Shown here: piece after piece, positions 36,979-48,260 of the stretch
Position numbering within the stretch: position 1 is the first letter of the stretch
How the letters are laid out: the number at the start of each line of letters is the position of its first letter
Assembly: GCF_025698545.1 (NCBI RefSeq)
Contig: NC_068569.1
Span: forward strand, 26,474,001-26,538,000
Origin: Gossypium raimondii
Lineage: Eukaryota; Streptophyta; Magnoliopsida; Malvales; Malvaceae
Reading direction: 5' to 3'
DNA length: 64,000 bases
The notes under the pieces: model-generated
Told to the model about the DNA's origin: nothing
Seen by the model: only the letters and a program-made list of their open reading frames with translations
The model's database searches: none
Made by a program: the position numbers and the translations under genes

Positions 36979-37904
36979 TTACACGTTCCCCTCATATGAG
37001 AGATTACCCTGATTGGAATCTCCCGAATTATCCAAATTACACGGTATCCCATCCGCTGTCCTTAACCATCTATTGTCCAACATGTTCCGACGTCTAGTTG
37101 CTACCCGCAATGATAAGTCCCAACCAAAGGTAATTTTTGAAGGCTCAATTTGGAGTCGAAGGGGGAAAAAACTTTCCCCGTGTCCTAATCTTCCACAGAT
37201 GAAACAGAACAGGCTTAGCTTCTCATATTTAAACCTAGCATATACCACCAAGGATTTTCCAAACAAAACTTTCTTTTTACATTTTAGCGGGGCAGTAACA
37301 TCCAAATGGACTCGTGTGCGTAAGTAAAATTGAGAACCTAGTGTTGGTATAGAAGTATCATACTCAATGAATTTTTCGCAGAAATTACCAAACTGTTTTG
37401 CCATTGATTCGTTCATCGATCCTGGCGGTAAATCATGAACTTGGATCCAAAACTCGGTGAATTTTAGATCCATTACTGCCGGGTTGTCACCCTCAGAGAT
37501 TGATTGAAGTATAAGTAAGCGGTTATTAAAAAACCATGTGTCCCTGCAGACACCCTTTCCAAATCAATTTTATTAAAAAATTGAAACATATACCTTTTCT
37601 CCCCCAAATCCGTAATACAGATCCCTCCAATTGGATGCCAAAGATCCGCCATGATATTACGCAGTGATGGGAAATGAACAACGCTATCAGTTAAGCAACG
37701 ACCCACCAGGCAAAACTGATAAACAAAAGTTTCCGCTCCTACAATTTCCTGAATCTCTTCCTCCTCATCGTCTATCAACTTCATATTCGCCATTGCATCC
37801 TCCATACTGATTCCACAACCTGATACAGCCACAAGAAAATCTAAAGAATAATTAAGAAATTTAGGGTTTCGTGCCAAGTCGACAGACAAAAGGAAACGTA
37901 CCAA
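36979..37904 (-). pseudogene. LINE ORF1 (RNA-binding protein, DUF4283 type)
   Basis: Reading leftward, 37904-37473 holds the N-terminal domain (SMEDAMANMKLIDDEEEEI, LADLWHPIGGI-like core, MFQFFNKIDLERV). A shift near 37480 leads to 37473-36979, with FWIQVHDLPPGSMNESMAKQ and a zinc knuckle CFICGRLGHGESFF. In this knuckle the fourth ligand, normally C, is F. The tail up to the ORF2 start is short. ORF1 would bind the element RNA. Confidence 0.82.
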
Positions 37905-37979
37905 ATTCGGCAGACTTAGTTTATAATAACTTTTAACTTTTTATTTATGGAGGATACTTTCATTTTATCAAGGTATTTT

Positions 37980-39761
37980 AGTTTCTTTTAGAATCCGATT
38001 TGTAATTGTGAAGGTAATGGTTCAGATCTTATTTTATTTCAAGTGGTGTTGGGGTTTTCTCTTTTTCAATTTCTATCATTGGATTCCAACTATATTGTCT
38101 TTTATCAAGGTCGTTAATTCTGTTTTGGTATCATTCCTATTGATCGAAATATTTCCTATTGATAGTAAATTGAAATAATTGTAGATCTCGATCGGTATTA
38201 GTCCTACCATTGTGTACTGCCAATATTGATATAATAAGGAAATATTAATATTTAAAATAAACTTGAATGATTTGATATTATTCTCAATAATAATTTAAAT
38301 TGTTTTTTATTATATATTTTTAAAAATTGGTTGGCAGGGTTAGATTTGGACAAAAAAATCTTGTCGAAGGCCCTTCCCATATAGAAAATGAGCCTTAAAT
38401 TTTACTAAGCTCATTTTTCGGGCCTTATATTTTGTCCAAACCCTCTTATTTGTTGGGTGGACTTTCAGGCTTGGACGTGTAGCCTTACCCATGAGCAAGT
38501 CTAATACTATGGCTAAGAGCGGAGCCGCAAAGTTGAGGAAGTTGAAAGCGCAGATAAAAGTGACAAAGTCGATAGAGTTTGATGGTAGGATTAGTAAGGA
38601 GTCTCTAACAGAATTTGTTTCTAGAAATAGGAAATAGGTATGTTTCGAGATGCAGAAAAAATTTGGAGGGTGATGAAGATAATGCTGTGGATGTTTTGGT
38701 CGAGATTGTGACTTGACAAATTCTTATATGAAGATTTCAGCAGTTTTTTTATATGAGTGGAGTAGGTGTTGGTCGTTAAAGGTATTCAAGAAGGCAAGTA
38801 ACATAGTGGATCCAATTGGAACTTCTTGTTGGCTTTGCGTTCAGTGGTATTTGTGGAGTTTTATTGTGGTTACAGAATTTGTGAAGTGTGATTACTAGTA
38901 GTGAAGTATGGTTGAAGCTTTTATTAGTGATATTGAAGGTGTGTTTTAGATGGTCTTTGTTTGTTTAGTGAGTTTCATTGGAGATGTGTGGTTTTCTCTT
39001 TCTATAATTTGTGGGTGTTTCTATTTGAGAGTTTGACTCTCAAAACTTTTAATTTTTATTTACTAAAATTTTACTCACTTACCAAAAATAAAATTCATTT
39101 AGAATTGAAAAATTAATTACCTTAAATTTTGAATAAAATTATCAACAATTTTTTTTTCTTTTTGGATAAAATTAGGTGTATGTAGTGGAAAATTAAATTT
39201 TGTTTTATATACTTTTATGCTTTTGTATATAATTAATATTTTAAAATTTTAATGGTTAAACTTTACAATATAATTCTAGTTATATAAGTAAACTGTCAAA
39301 TGGATTAGATATACATATTATATTTATAAAAAATATTATCTGGATGCAACTACAGATAATCGAATGATTCAAAGCAAAGAATGCAATTTCAGCTAAATTT
39401 CATTACTATCAAATGCTCAAATTTCAGGAAACTAATAATGTTAGAAAAGTCATGCTGAAAACGTAAATTTATTAGAAAAAAAGGTAACTTGATGCGGAAC
39501 ACATCAACACACAAAAGGTAGACATAAAACAAAAGGAAAAAAATACAACATTTTACAATAAAGGAAAAACTTTGTACATGGCATTTTTTTTGGTAGAAAA
39601 GAAACATCAACTATGCGATTACAACCACTAGTTTCATTATAATACTAAGGTTTTATTATGATATTCTAACAAAATGTTTTTTACTATATCTGGAAGAGCA
39701 ACAAATTGTTGTAAACTAACAAGCCGTAACTTGGTTCTGAGAGCAAATCTTACTAAAAAAA
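37980..39761. other. 3' flank of SOT A, part of the duplicated unit
   Basis: Corresponds to 45630-48490 in unit copy 2 and, from about 39095 on, to 53409-53970 in unit copy 3. A degenerate hAT-type MITE (about 38335-38504, ending GAGCAAGTCTA) lies inside. A short coding-like frame (38509-38637) is listed separately. No other gene is seen. Confidence 0.6.
38509..38637 (+). other. Short coding-like frame of unknown origin
   Basis: ATG to TAG, 42 residues, starting MAKSGAAKLRKLKAQIKVTK and basic throughout. Coding-like sequence continues in other frames to about 38890 with stops. The copy in unit 2 (from about 46989) has lost a base and is out of frame. It may be a captured gene piece. I do not recognise the source, and it is unlikely to be functional. 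Confidence 0.3.
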
Positions 39762-40742
39762 TTACTTGAATGTTAAACCAGATCCACTTAATTTTTCTTC
39801 TAAAATGTTATTGAAACGTTCCACAGCAGTAGGAGTGAGATAATTAACATAATCACCCACTTTTCCACTCCTGAAAAATAACTTATTATTAGGTAATATT
39901 GTTTCTGCCATTTTTCCAGTTTTGTTGACCTCCAAATCTTTCAAATTGTTGAAACTGCAAAAATCAACAATTTGGTTAACCACACCTGTTTTCTCTTCTT
40001 CTATGGAGAAAGGAAATCCTAAGAATTCAGCCAATCTCTTTGTTTGAGCCACTGGATCTTCCTTCAACTCTTCATATCTCAAGAACAATACATTCGATGG
40101 CTTCTCCAAACTCATGTTCCAGTACCCCAAAACATGGTCCCAAAAGGGTCCATACCCTTCTTCACCTCTACAAAACATCTCAAAACAGTCTTCCACTGGC
40201 CAATCATCCATAAATCTAAAAAAGTGCCAAAGTGAGACAACGATGTCAAACGGATTACGGGTTATATAAATAATTCGGCAATTTGAATGTTTGATGGAAT
40301 CGGCTAGCATTGGATACGGGAGATGAGTAGAAAACAACCTTGGGGATGGGATTTTACAGAGATCAGGATTAGAGTTTTCCCTATAAAGCTTGATCTCAAA
40401 AAATGGAATCAGTTGATGAGGATTTGCAGAGTTCAAAGGGGTATTTGAGAGCGTATAAGAATGACGGTTGACAATTGTAAACACCAAAGCCTTGAGCCAA
40501 GTGGTGCCAGCTTTGGGCTTAGAGGCAACAATGATATCATCATCAAGAGCCTGGAAATATTTCTGAAATGAGATTATGGATGAAGTGGGAACACGAGAAG
40601 AAGGGATCCAAAAGCCTTGGAATTGGGTTAAACCTATCGCATATGCATTAGATGCTGCAGTAGAAGGTGAGACATTTGGGGTGGATGTTTCCAGGCTACT
40701 TTCCTTGCTCTCCATAATATTGTAATTGCAATGATTTAGCAC
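39762..40742 (-). CDS. Cytosolic sulfotransferase (SOT A), intact
   Basis: Transfers a sulfonate group from PAPS to a hydroxyl of a small acceptor. The acceptor cannot be told from sequence; plant relatives act on flavonols, brassinosteroids, jasmonates or glucosinolate precursors. One exon of 326 residues, the usual length and structure for plant SOTs. The 5'-phosphosulfate loop PKAGTTWLKAL is at residues 76-86, the catalytic histidine is in STHLPY (H140), the 3'-phosphate site is ITRNPFDIVVSLWHF (161-174), and the C-terminal FRSGKVGDYVNYLT (290-303) is a variant of the family RKGxxGDWKxxFT motif with Y for W. A TATA box (40749-40756) lies only about 7 bases before the first ATG, so Met10 (40715) may be the true start. 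It heads the A-B pair. Its coding integrity suggests function. Confidence 0.88.
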   Translation of the reverse strand: MLNHCNYNIMESKESSLETSTPNVSPSTAASNAYAIGLTQFQGFWIPSSRVPTSSIISFQKYFQALDDDIIVASKPKAGTTWLKALVFTIVNRHSYTLSNTPLNSANPHQLIPFFEIKLYRENSNPDLCKIPSPRLFSTHLPYPMLADSIKHSNCRIIYITRNPFDIVVSLWHFFRFMDDWPVEDCFEMFCRGEEGYGPFWDHVLGYWNMSLEKPSNVLFLRYEELKEDPVAQTKRLAEFLGFPFSIEEEKTGVVNQIVDFCSFNNLKDLEVNKTGKMAETILPNNKLFFRSGKVGDYVNYLTPTAVERFNNILEEKLSGSGLTFK

Positions 40743-42084
40743 AATCAGTATATATAATATTCTTGCTCAAAAATCACAGGTGCTTGAATAATGGGTTCTT
40801 TTAATATCTATTTATTAGCTTAATTACGTCTTCCAATGGTTAAATTACTGAAAAAAGCAACATTTTTAAATATTAGTTTATTAGCATTTGGGTTTTGTGG
40901 AAGATTTGGTGGATGTCACCACGTTCATGGGAGGCTCAACTAAGTCATTGAGTTTGGATCACTACAAATTTGATTATTTTATAACACTAGAATCACTACG
41001 TCTCAAATGATTGAGGCTTTAATTTTCTTTTTGATTTAAGTTCATCTTTAAGAAAATATTTTTGCTGAGAAAAAAAAAGTTGATCTGGGTTGGGGTATTG
41101 TGTGCCTTGATGCACTTTATTATCTTTTTTGTTCTAATGAAATATCTTTAATTGCTTAGAAAAATAATAATATTTAATAATTTCAAAAATATTTGAAATT
41201 TATTATTAATATAAAAAAAAAGAAAAGCCAAAATCCCTAATTTTCTGATACATGATTTTGTACTGCTGCTAGGCGAAGGATTAAAATAATTCATTATAGT
41301 CTTTCATTTCTTCCCTATGTTCTCTACTCTTTATTCACTCACCTCACGTTCCGGAAAGGAAGAAAAAAGTTATGTGCCATAAAATTAGGACCAAACATTT
41401 ATAAGATTCGTGTTGGTTAAAATGATTTAATTGGTATCATTTTTAAGGGATGAACATAAAATTATAAAAATATTTTTCCTTTAAATTATAACCAATAGTA
41501 TTATGATGCACTTTTATCTTTTCCCACTTTTTATAAATATGTTTTCTAAAATAAATCTAATATATATTTATATATTTACTCGGTCTTTCAAGAAAGTTCA
41601 TAAGAACATTACAAAGATTAGCAACCAAAATACACATACATGTAGAATTGTTCATGGCTCGACCATTTATCAAATGTCAAATATTTTCTATTTATAGATG
41701 ATAAATATTATTAAAATTTATTGTTATATATTATATATTTTTGGGTTAAATTCAACAAAATACTGTTATTAATTATTAAGTAATAATTGACTAAATTAAC
41801 TCAACTCATTAAAAGGTTTAACTGAAGCATGACTTAAGTGAATTGGGTTTACTAGATTAGATGAATAGTCCAACCTTCAAATTGGTTTACCTATACACAT
41901 TTAGGTATGTATGAAAGATCCACCATCCGTCGATTTTTTTATTTATAAAATCAACCTTTTAAAAGTTTGAAGCTGAAAATATAATTTTATTAGAAGAAAT
42001 AAAGGGTAGATAAGAAACAAGTTTACAAAAAAAAAAAAAGAAGGGAAATATTGGATATAACATAAACAAATGTTATTAAGCAAC
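40743..42084. other. Upstream flank of SOT A and spacer to SOT B
   Basis: Bases 40743-41320 are the SOT upstream flank, repeated at 48916-49220 plus 52096-52372 (split by a solo LTR), at 54949-55536 and, diverged, at 56037-56605. The remainder is AT-rich, with no gene seen. Confidence 0.6.
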
Positions 42085-43235
42085 TTAATTGAAAGTTAAA
42101 CTAGATTCACTTAGTTTTTCTTTCAAAACATTGCTTAAACGTTCCACAGCAGTAGGAGAGAGATGATTAATATAATCACCCACTTTCCCACTCCTAAAAA
42201 ACAACTTATGACTAGGTATTAGACTTGTCCATTGGCCGGGCCGAGCCCAGAAAAAAATTTCGGCCCGCCTCCTAGGCCCGGGCCCGGCTCGGCCCAGCCT
42301 GAAATATGGGCCTAAAATTTTGTCCAGGCCCGGCACGGGAAAAATATTATAAGCCCGGGCCCGACCCGGCCCGACCCATTTTTAATAAACATTAAAAAAT
42401 TATTTTAAAAATATAAAAATAAAAATAAAATTATTTTAAAAGTATTTTAAAATTTAAAATTTAAAAATAAAAATAAAAATAAAAATATATTTATTATATT
42501 CGGTAGGTAAAGGCTGCTCAAACCAAAAAGTGGTGCTCGAGGTCTGCCCGCTTTTTAAACGGCCTCATTTTTTGTCCAAGCCCATATTTCGGCCTATATT
42601 TTTACCTGAACCCTCCCATATTTCGGCAAGTCAGGTCAGGCCGCATACCATGGACAGATCTACTAGGTATTATAGATCTTGGCATCTTCCCAGTTTTGTT
42701 GACCTCCAAATCTTTCAAATTGTTGAAACTGCAAAAATCAATAATTTGGTTAACCACACCTGTTTTTTCTTCTTCCAAGGAGAAAGGAAATCTTAATAAT
42801 TCAACCAATCTCTTTGTTTGAGCCACTGAATCTTCCTTCAGTTCTTCATATCTCATAAACAATATATTCGATGGCTTCTCCACACTCATGTTCCAGTATC
42901 CTAAAGCATGGTCCCAAAAGGGTCCATACGATTCTTCACCTCTGCAAAAAATCTCAAAACAGTCCTCCAATGGCCAATCAGGCAAATTATGCACGCCTCT
43001 TACAAAGTGCCAAAGTGAGACAACGATATCAAACGGATTACGGGTTATATAAACAATCCGGCAATTTGAACGTTTGATGGAATCGGCTAGCATTGAATAC
43101 GGGAGATGAGTAGAAAACACCCTTGGGGATGGGATTTTAGAGAGATCGAGATTAGGGTTTTCCTTATAAAATTTGATTTCAAAATGTGAAATTAGTTGAT
43201 GAGGATTTGCAGAGTTCAAAAGGGTATTTAAGAGC
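42085..43235 (-). pseudogene. Sulfotransferase SOT B, split by a MITE and 5'-truncated
   Basis: Reading leftward from 43235 the frame starts at the position of residue 100 in SOT A (NSANPHQLISHFEIKFYKEN). It keeps the catalytic histidine (STHLPY) and YITRNPFDIVVSLWHF, and runs to EVNKTGKMPRSIIPS. There a 433-bp hAT-type MITE (42230-42662) intervenes, after which HKLFFRSGKVGDYINHLSPT resumes to the TAA near 42085. A three-residue longer loop (RGVHNLPDWPLED) sets it apart from A and E. The N-terminal third, with the PAPS loop, is missing: a copia LTR begins at 43236. SISHF/IKFYKEN features group it with F. Confidence 0.88.
42230..42662. mobile_element. hAT-type MITE, 433 bp, inside SOT B
   Basis: Inverted ends TAGACTTGTCCATTGG and, from the right, TAGATCTGTCCATGG. 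Both ends are GC-rich (GGCCCGGGC-type) around an AT-rich core. An 8-bp target duplication CTAGGTAT lies at 42222-42229 and 42663-42670, the hAT length. SOT A and E show the uninterrupted frame here. Related degenerate copies lie at about 1666-1880 and 38335-38504. Confidence 0.85.
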
Positions 43236-44215
43236 TGTTAGGGATCGACCCGATTAAGCAATAAGTAACAAAAATAGCGGAATAAATTGAGAAATTGAAC
43301 ACATAAATTTAATGTGGAAAAACCCCTCCAAAGAGGATAAAAAACCACAGGCAAAGATAGTTTTACTATAATGGTAAAAGAACGAAGAGTACAAAAGATG
43401 GAGATAAAACTAAACCCCGAAAACCTGAAAACAAAGAACTTTCAAAATGTAAATACAAAATTCTCTAAATGTGTTATGAGTTCTAATCTCTAATGGGTGT
43501 TTTTACTAAGGTTGTAAAAGAGCCTATTTATAGGCTAAATTCATATGTCAAATAATAATAAAATAATCTAAACTAATCAGTGTTTGATTGAACAAATAAA
43601 CAGAGTTTAACTAGAAGATTATTTTTCAAATTTGACTAAAAATAGGAGTCATACTTAACAAATCTCCACCTTGACTCATATGCCAAAGCCCGCCACGAGC
43701 CTATCTTGAACTATGCAGGGAATTAACTGAGTCGAATCTGTGCTTAGAAACTGGAAGACTTCTAGCCTTCGACTTGTACACTGCCGAATCAAAACTAACC
43801 CGAGTCTGATTTTCACGAATACAGTGCCCTAACTTTTTAAAACCTGCATCCAAAAGAGAACCTCTCTTCAACGAAACGGGCATACATTTTTCCTTAGTAT
43901 GACCAAGTTGCCTTCGCTCCAAACGAGTTAACTTCGACTCTGTAATGGACGAGGGACGTCCGATTTCACCGGTCACTGTAGAACCTTCCAGAATATAAAG
44001 ACTGCCAGTTCTTTTACCTTTTAACAAAACGAGAGCTCCACGAGATACTTTTAATGCCGCTTGACCCGATGTTGATTCTGCATCCTTTCAAGTCTAAAAT
44101 ACTCAATGAGATGAGATTCTTTCGTAAATCAGGTACATACCTGAATCTGAGAGTGTCCTAATCGTCCCATTGTGTATCCTAATTTTAATAGTACCAATAC
44201 CAATTACCTTACTAG
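43236..44215 (-). mobile_element. Truncated copia element (3' LTR plus a gag-pol fragment)
   Basis: On the minus strand the 3' LTR (43660 down to 43236, 425 bp) begins TGTTAAGTATGAC and ends CCTAACA, and is preceded by the purine-rich tract CAAGGTGGAGATT. Inward, 44215-43701 matches the copia pre-integrase region (IGIGTIKIRI and KGKRTGSLYILEGSTVTG), with stops at about 44075. Most of pol and the 5' LTR are gone. The LTR end lies in SOT B's coding frame, and the other end abuts the truncated Pack-type element, so the element or its junction marks a deletion boundary. Confidence 0.8.
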
Positions 44216-45470
44216 ATGAATCGTTAAATCTCTAACAGAAAATGACGTGGCAGTTAAAAAAATATAATAATAAATTTAATCATCAATTTTTACATATTAT
44301 ATCGATTTAATCATAATTTTAAAAAAATTAATCCTCAAAATTTACCTCCTCTTCTTCTTCCCCACTGCCATTACCATTGTTACCTCCGCCACTACAACCA
44401 CCTCTAACTTCACCTCCTCCATCTTAAAAAAAAAAAAAAAAACTCAACTTGCACAAAACGTTAAACCAGACATTTTTTGCTGGAAACTTTACCTTCTTTC
44501 ACTTCCTTGTTTGTTGTCATCTTTCTAGACTTAATTTTGTATTTGGAAAATTAAGTATCTTTGCTTCTAACATTGACAATTTGAGTTTTCACTGCAGGTG
44601 AATATTAAAGGGAGTGAATTTCATATGTAATAATTAAGTGAATTGGAAGAAGATGCTTGTAGTTTTGAGATTGTGATTGAGAAGGCAACAATGGGTTGTT
44701 GAGTTTGGGGCCATTAATTAACCTTGGGGTGGCAGAATATGGCATCTGGAAGAGGCAGGAGTCATGGTCATGAGTTGATGCCTCTGGTAGCATTTATAAG
44801 CAGAGAGATGAATAAGCCAAGCGTGAGATACGAGCATGCTGCTCAATCTAGGAAAGGAGAAGATTATTTCTTGGTTAAAATAGGTTGTCAATGAGTGCCT
44901 AGCAATCCTTCATCTACCTTCATTGTTTTAAAGAAAAAGGGAAAGCAAAAGTTTTTAAAGTTATCTCATTTCGTTGAGGCTCTTGATAAACTCAGAGAAT
45001 AGAGCAAAGAGACTGTAAAGGGATTGGAATCAATGTTGAAACTTGCGGCTGATGATTTTGGTAAGGATGCAATGATGGATGATTATTTAATGATAAATTA
45101 GGTTCAAATAGAAGAAAAAAAAAGTTTTTTTTCTGAGGAAAGTGGAGTAAGAGGTGGTGGTGAGGCAATGATAGTAGTGGAGGTAGAGGAAGTGGGAGAA
45201 GAAGGTAAATTTTAAAGATTATTTGTAAATTTTGAAGATTAATTTTTTTAAAAAATGATAATTAAATTAATTTAATATGTAAAAATTGAGGACTAAATTT
45301 GTTATTATACTAATTTTTTAACTGTCACATTACCTACCGTTAGAGATTTAACGAAATGAGCAAAAGAAAAATAATTTTAATTAATTAGGTGACTAAAAAT
45401 AATGATAATTGGGTGATTAAAAAACCATAATTAGATCAACAATGATGTAGTTTAGCCAACTAATCCATTA
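44216..45470. mobile_element. Pack-type transposon, copy 2, left end lost
   Basis: Nearly identical to 30662-31920 of copy 1, but it starts abruptly at GTTAAATCTCTAAC next to the copia fragment, so its outer left TIR (about 130 bp) is missing. The right TIR is retained to about 45460. Confidence 0.7.
44739..45101 (+). pseudogene. PP2C-PEX19 chimeric gene fragment, copy 2
   Basis: Same 363-bp layout as copy 1, with the shared TGA (44892-44894) and an additional TAG where copy 1 reads CAG (LREQ to LRE-stop, near 45000). Codons such as QSRKGEDYFL are closer to the expected phosphatase sequence than copy 1's KGKDYFL, so each copy holds changes of its own. No function expected. Confidence 0.75.
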
Positions 45471-47541
45471 TCATATTAGATTCTCCAAGTTAATTCTATA
45501 TTCAGATTTTGATGGAGTTTAGATTTTGCCAAATTAGATTGCATTTGTAAAATATGATGAGTTGGATACGTGTAGAATAATTTCCTTAAAATATAAGTTG
45601 CAATAAAACTCTCGGTACTTTTATCAAGGTATTTTAGTTTCTTTTAGAATCTGATTTGTAATTGTGAAGGCAATGGTTCAGATCTTATTTTATTTCAAGT
45701 GGCTTTTGGGGTTTTCTCTTTTCAATTTCTATCATTGGATTCCAACTATATTGTCTTTTATCAAGGTCGTTAATTCTGTTTTGGTATCATTCCTATTGAT
45801 CGAAATATTTCCTATTGATAGTAAATTGAAATAATTGTAGATCTCGATCGGTATTAGTCCTACCATTGTGTACTGCCAATATTGATATAATAAGGAAATA
45901 TTAATATTTAAAATAAACTTGAATGATTTGATATTATTCTCAATAATAATTTAAATTGTTTTTTATTATATATTTTTAAAAATTGGTTGGCAGGGTTAGA
46001 TTTGGACAAAAAAAATCTTGTCGAAGGCCCTTCCCATATAGAAAATGAGCCTTAAATTTTACTAAGCTCATTTTTCGGGCATTATATTTTATCCAAACCC
46101 TCTTATTTGTTGAGCCCAAACTAACACATGAATTTAATTATTATTCTAAAATACTTTCAAAACAGAAACATATTAAGAAGTCAATCAAAAGCTACCCACT
46201 TTCTAAAAGAAACTGTCGATGGTCGGTGGTGTTTCAACAATGATAGACACCATCATCTGTCCATTACAATTTGTGAAGACAACAAATATTCTCACAAAAT
46301 AGATCTGTAAACAAAAAATAGAGAAGACGCATGTAGTGAATGAAAAGAAAAAAGAAAAAGAGGATTGATAGGCTGAAGAAAAAAGTGAGCCGTAGCTAGT
46401 CCGAAGACTAATACCGTCGCTAGGCAAAAAGTATTTTAAAACAATTTGATTGTTAATTTAAACTTCTTGGAAGTCAGTCCACCATATTGCAGAGAAAAAT
46501 ATAATTGAATTTGCGATTAACCTATATTTAATATGCTTTAAATTAATTAACCCGAGCATGGTATCATCTAACGTCCTTCCTCAAAGCCCACTATATAAAG
46601 ATGCTTCAATAATGTCTTTCAGAATAAAAATAATAATAACAACAACAATAAAAATGTGGTCTCGATAGAAAAAAGAAATGCAATAATAATTGAGCTCCGT
46701 CCTCACCCATTACCTTAAAAGAAATATTAATATTTAAAATAAACTTGAATGATTTGATATTATTCTCAATAATAATTTAAATTATTTTTTATTATATATT
46801 TTTAAAAATTGGTTGGTAGGGTTAAGTTTGGAAAAAAAATCTTGTTGAATGTCCGTTCCATATAGAAAACGAGCCTTAAATTTTACTAAGCTCATTTTTC
46901 GGGCCATGTATTTGTTGAAACCCTCCCATTTTTTGGATGGACTTTCAGGCTTGGACGTGTAGCCCTACCCATGAGCAAGTCTAATACTATGGCTAAGAGA
47001 GGAGCTGCAAGTTGAGGAAGTTGAAAACGCAGATAAAAGTGACAAAGTCGATAGAGTTTGATGGTAGGATTAGTAAGGAGTCTTTAACAGAATTTGAATT
47101 TAGAAATAGCAAATAGGTATGTTTCAAGATGCAAAAAAAATTTGGAGGGTGATGAAGATAATGTTGTGGATGTTTTGGTTGAGGTTGTGACTTGACAAAT
47201 TCTTATATGAAGATTTCAGCAGTGTTTGATATGAGTGGAGTAGGTGTTGGTCGTTAAAGGTATTCAAGAAGGCAAGTAACATAGTGGATCCAATTGGAAC
47301 TTCTTGTTGGCTTTGCGTTCAGTGGTATTTGTGGAGTTTTATTGTGGTTACAGAATTTGTGAAGAGTGCTTACTAGTAGTGAAGTATGGTTGAAGCTTTT
47401 TTTGGTGATATTGAAGGTGTGTTTTAGATGGTCTTTGTTTGTTTAGTGAATTTCATTGGAGATGTGTGGTTTTCTCTTTCTATAATTTGTGGGGGGTTTC
47501 TATTTGAGATTTCGATTCTTAAAACTTTTAATTTTTATTTA
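45471..47541. other. Unit copy 2 flank, with a 620-bp unique insertion and a repeated block
   Basis: Corresponds to 31920-32124 plus 37980-39060 of copy 1, without the LINE. A block of about 190 bp (45893-46085) recurs at 46722-46910 on either side of about 630 bp (46095-46720) that is absent from copy 1 and that I do not recognise. The frameshifted twin of the 38509 frame lies near 46989. Confidence 0.55.
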
Positions 47542-48260
47542 GGGTAAACTACCAAAATAGTCACTTTTGTTTGCTTCAGGTTACATTTTAGTCACTTTTG
47601 TTTGAAATGTTACGTTTTAGTCACTTACGTTATCGTGTTGTAACATTTTAGTCACTGAGTCGTTAATTGCCAACAATGGTGTAACGATAAGCTGAGTGGC
47701 ACGTTAAATCATCATTTCAAACGAAAATTTTAGGTTAAATTCTACAATTGGTCCCTATATTTTTTTATTTTCAACAATTTAAAAATTTTCTTTTATGTTC
47801 TTCTAACTTTTTTTTTCCATTCTCTTATGCTTTTCCCTCTATTTTCCTCCCTTCTTTATTTCTTTTAACATAGTTTTTCTATGTTTTCCATTTGTAACTA
47901 GTCTACAAGCTCGCCTCACTCGAAAAAATTAAATTGTTCAAAAAAATAAAACATAGAAAACTACGTTGAAAGAAATGGAGAAGGAGGAAAACAAAGGAGA
48001 AGCATAAGAGAATGGAAAAGAAAGAAAGTTAAAAAACATAAAAGAAAAAATTAAATTGCTCCAAACGAAAAAATATGGGGACCGATTGTATAAATTAACC
48101 TAGAATTTTTGTTTGAAATGGTGATTTAACGTACACATCGCCATCGTTACATCGCTAATGTAAACCAACGGCTCAATGACTAAAATGTTACAATGTGATA
48201 ACATAAGTGACTAAAATGTAACATGAGCCAAACAAAAGTGACTATTTTAGTAGTTTACCC
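47542..48260. mobile_element. MULE-type MITE (GGGTAAACTA family), 719 bp
   Basis: Inverted ends begin GGGTAAACTACCAAAATAGT. A 9-bp target duplication TTTTATTTA lies at 47533-47541 and 48261-48269. Copy 1 (39050-39070) holds the empty site. It is longer than the 27827 copy, with an inner inverted block (GTTTGAAATG, then the AATTGTTC/AAATTGCT region). Confidence 0.88.

Larger units (their letters stand above)
32125..37962 (-). mobile_element. L1-type LINE, about 5.84 kb, inserted in SOT-unit copy 1
   Basis: On the minus strand it runs from the 5' end near 37962 to a poly(A) tail, seen as a T-run at about 32121-32132. A 17-bp target duplication TTTTATCAAGGTATTTT lies at 32108-32124 and 37963-37979. 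Duplicated unit copy 2 (near 45620-45640) has the uninterrupted site. ORF1 and ORF2 are both present but broken. Its length is close to full for plant L1 elements. Confidence 0.9.
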
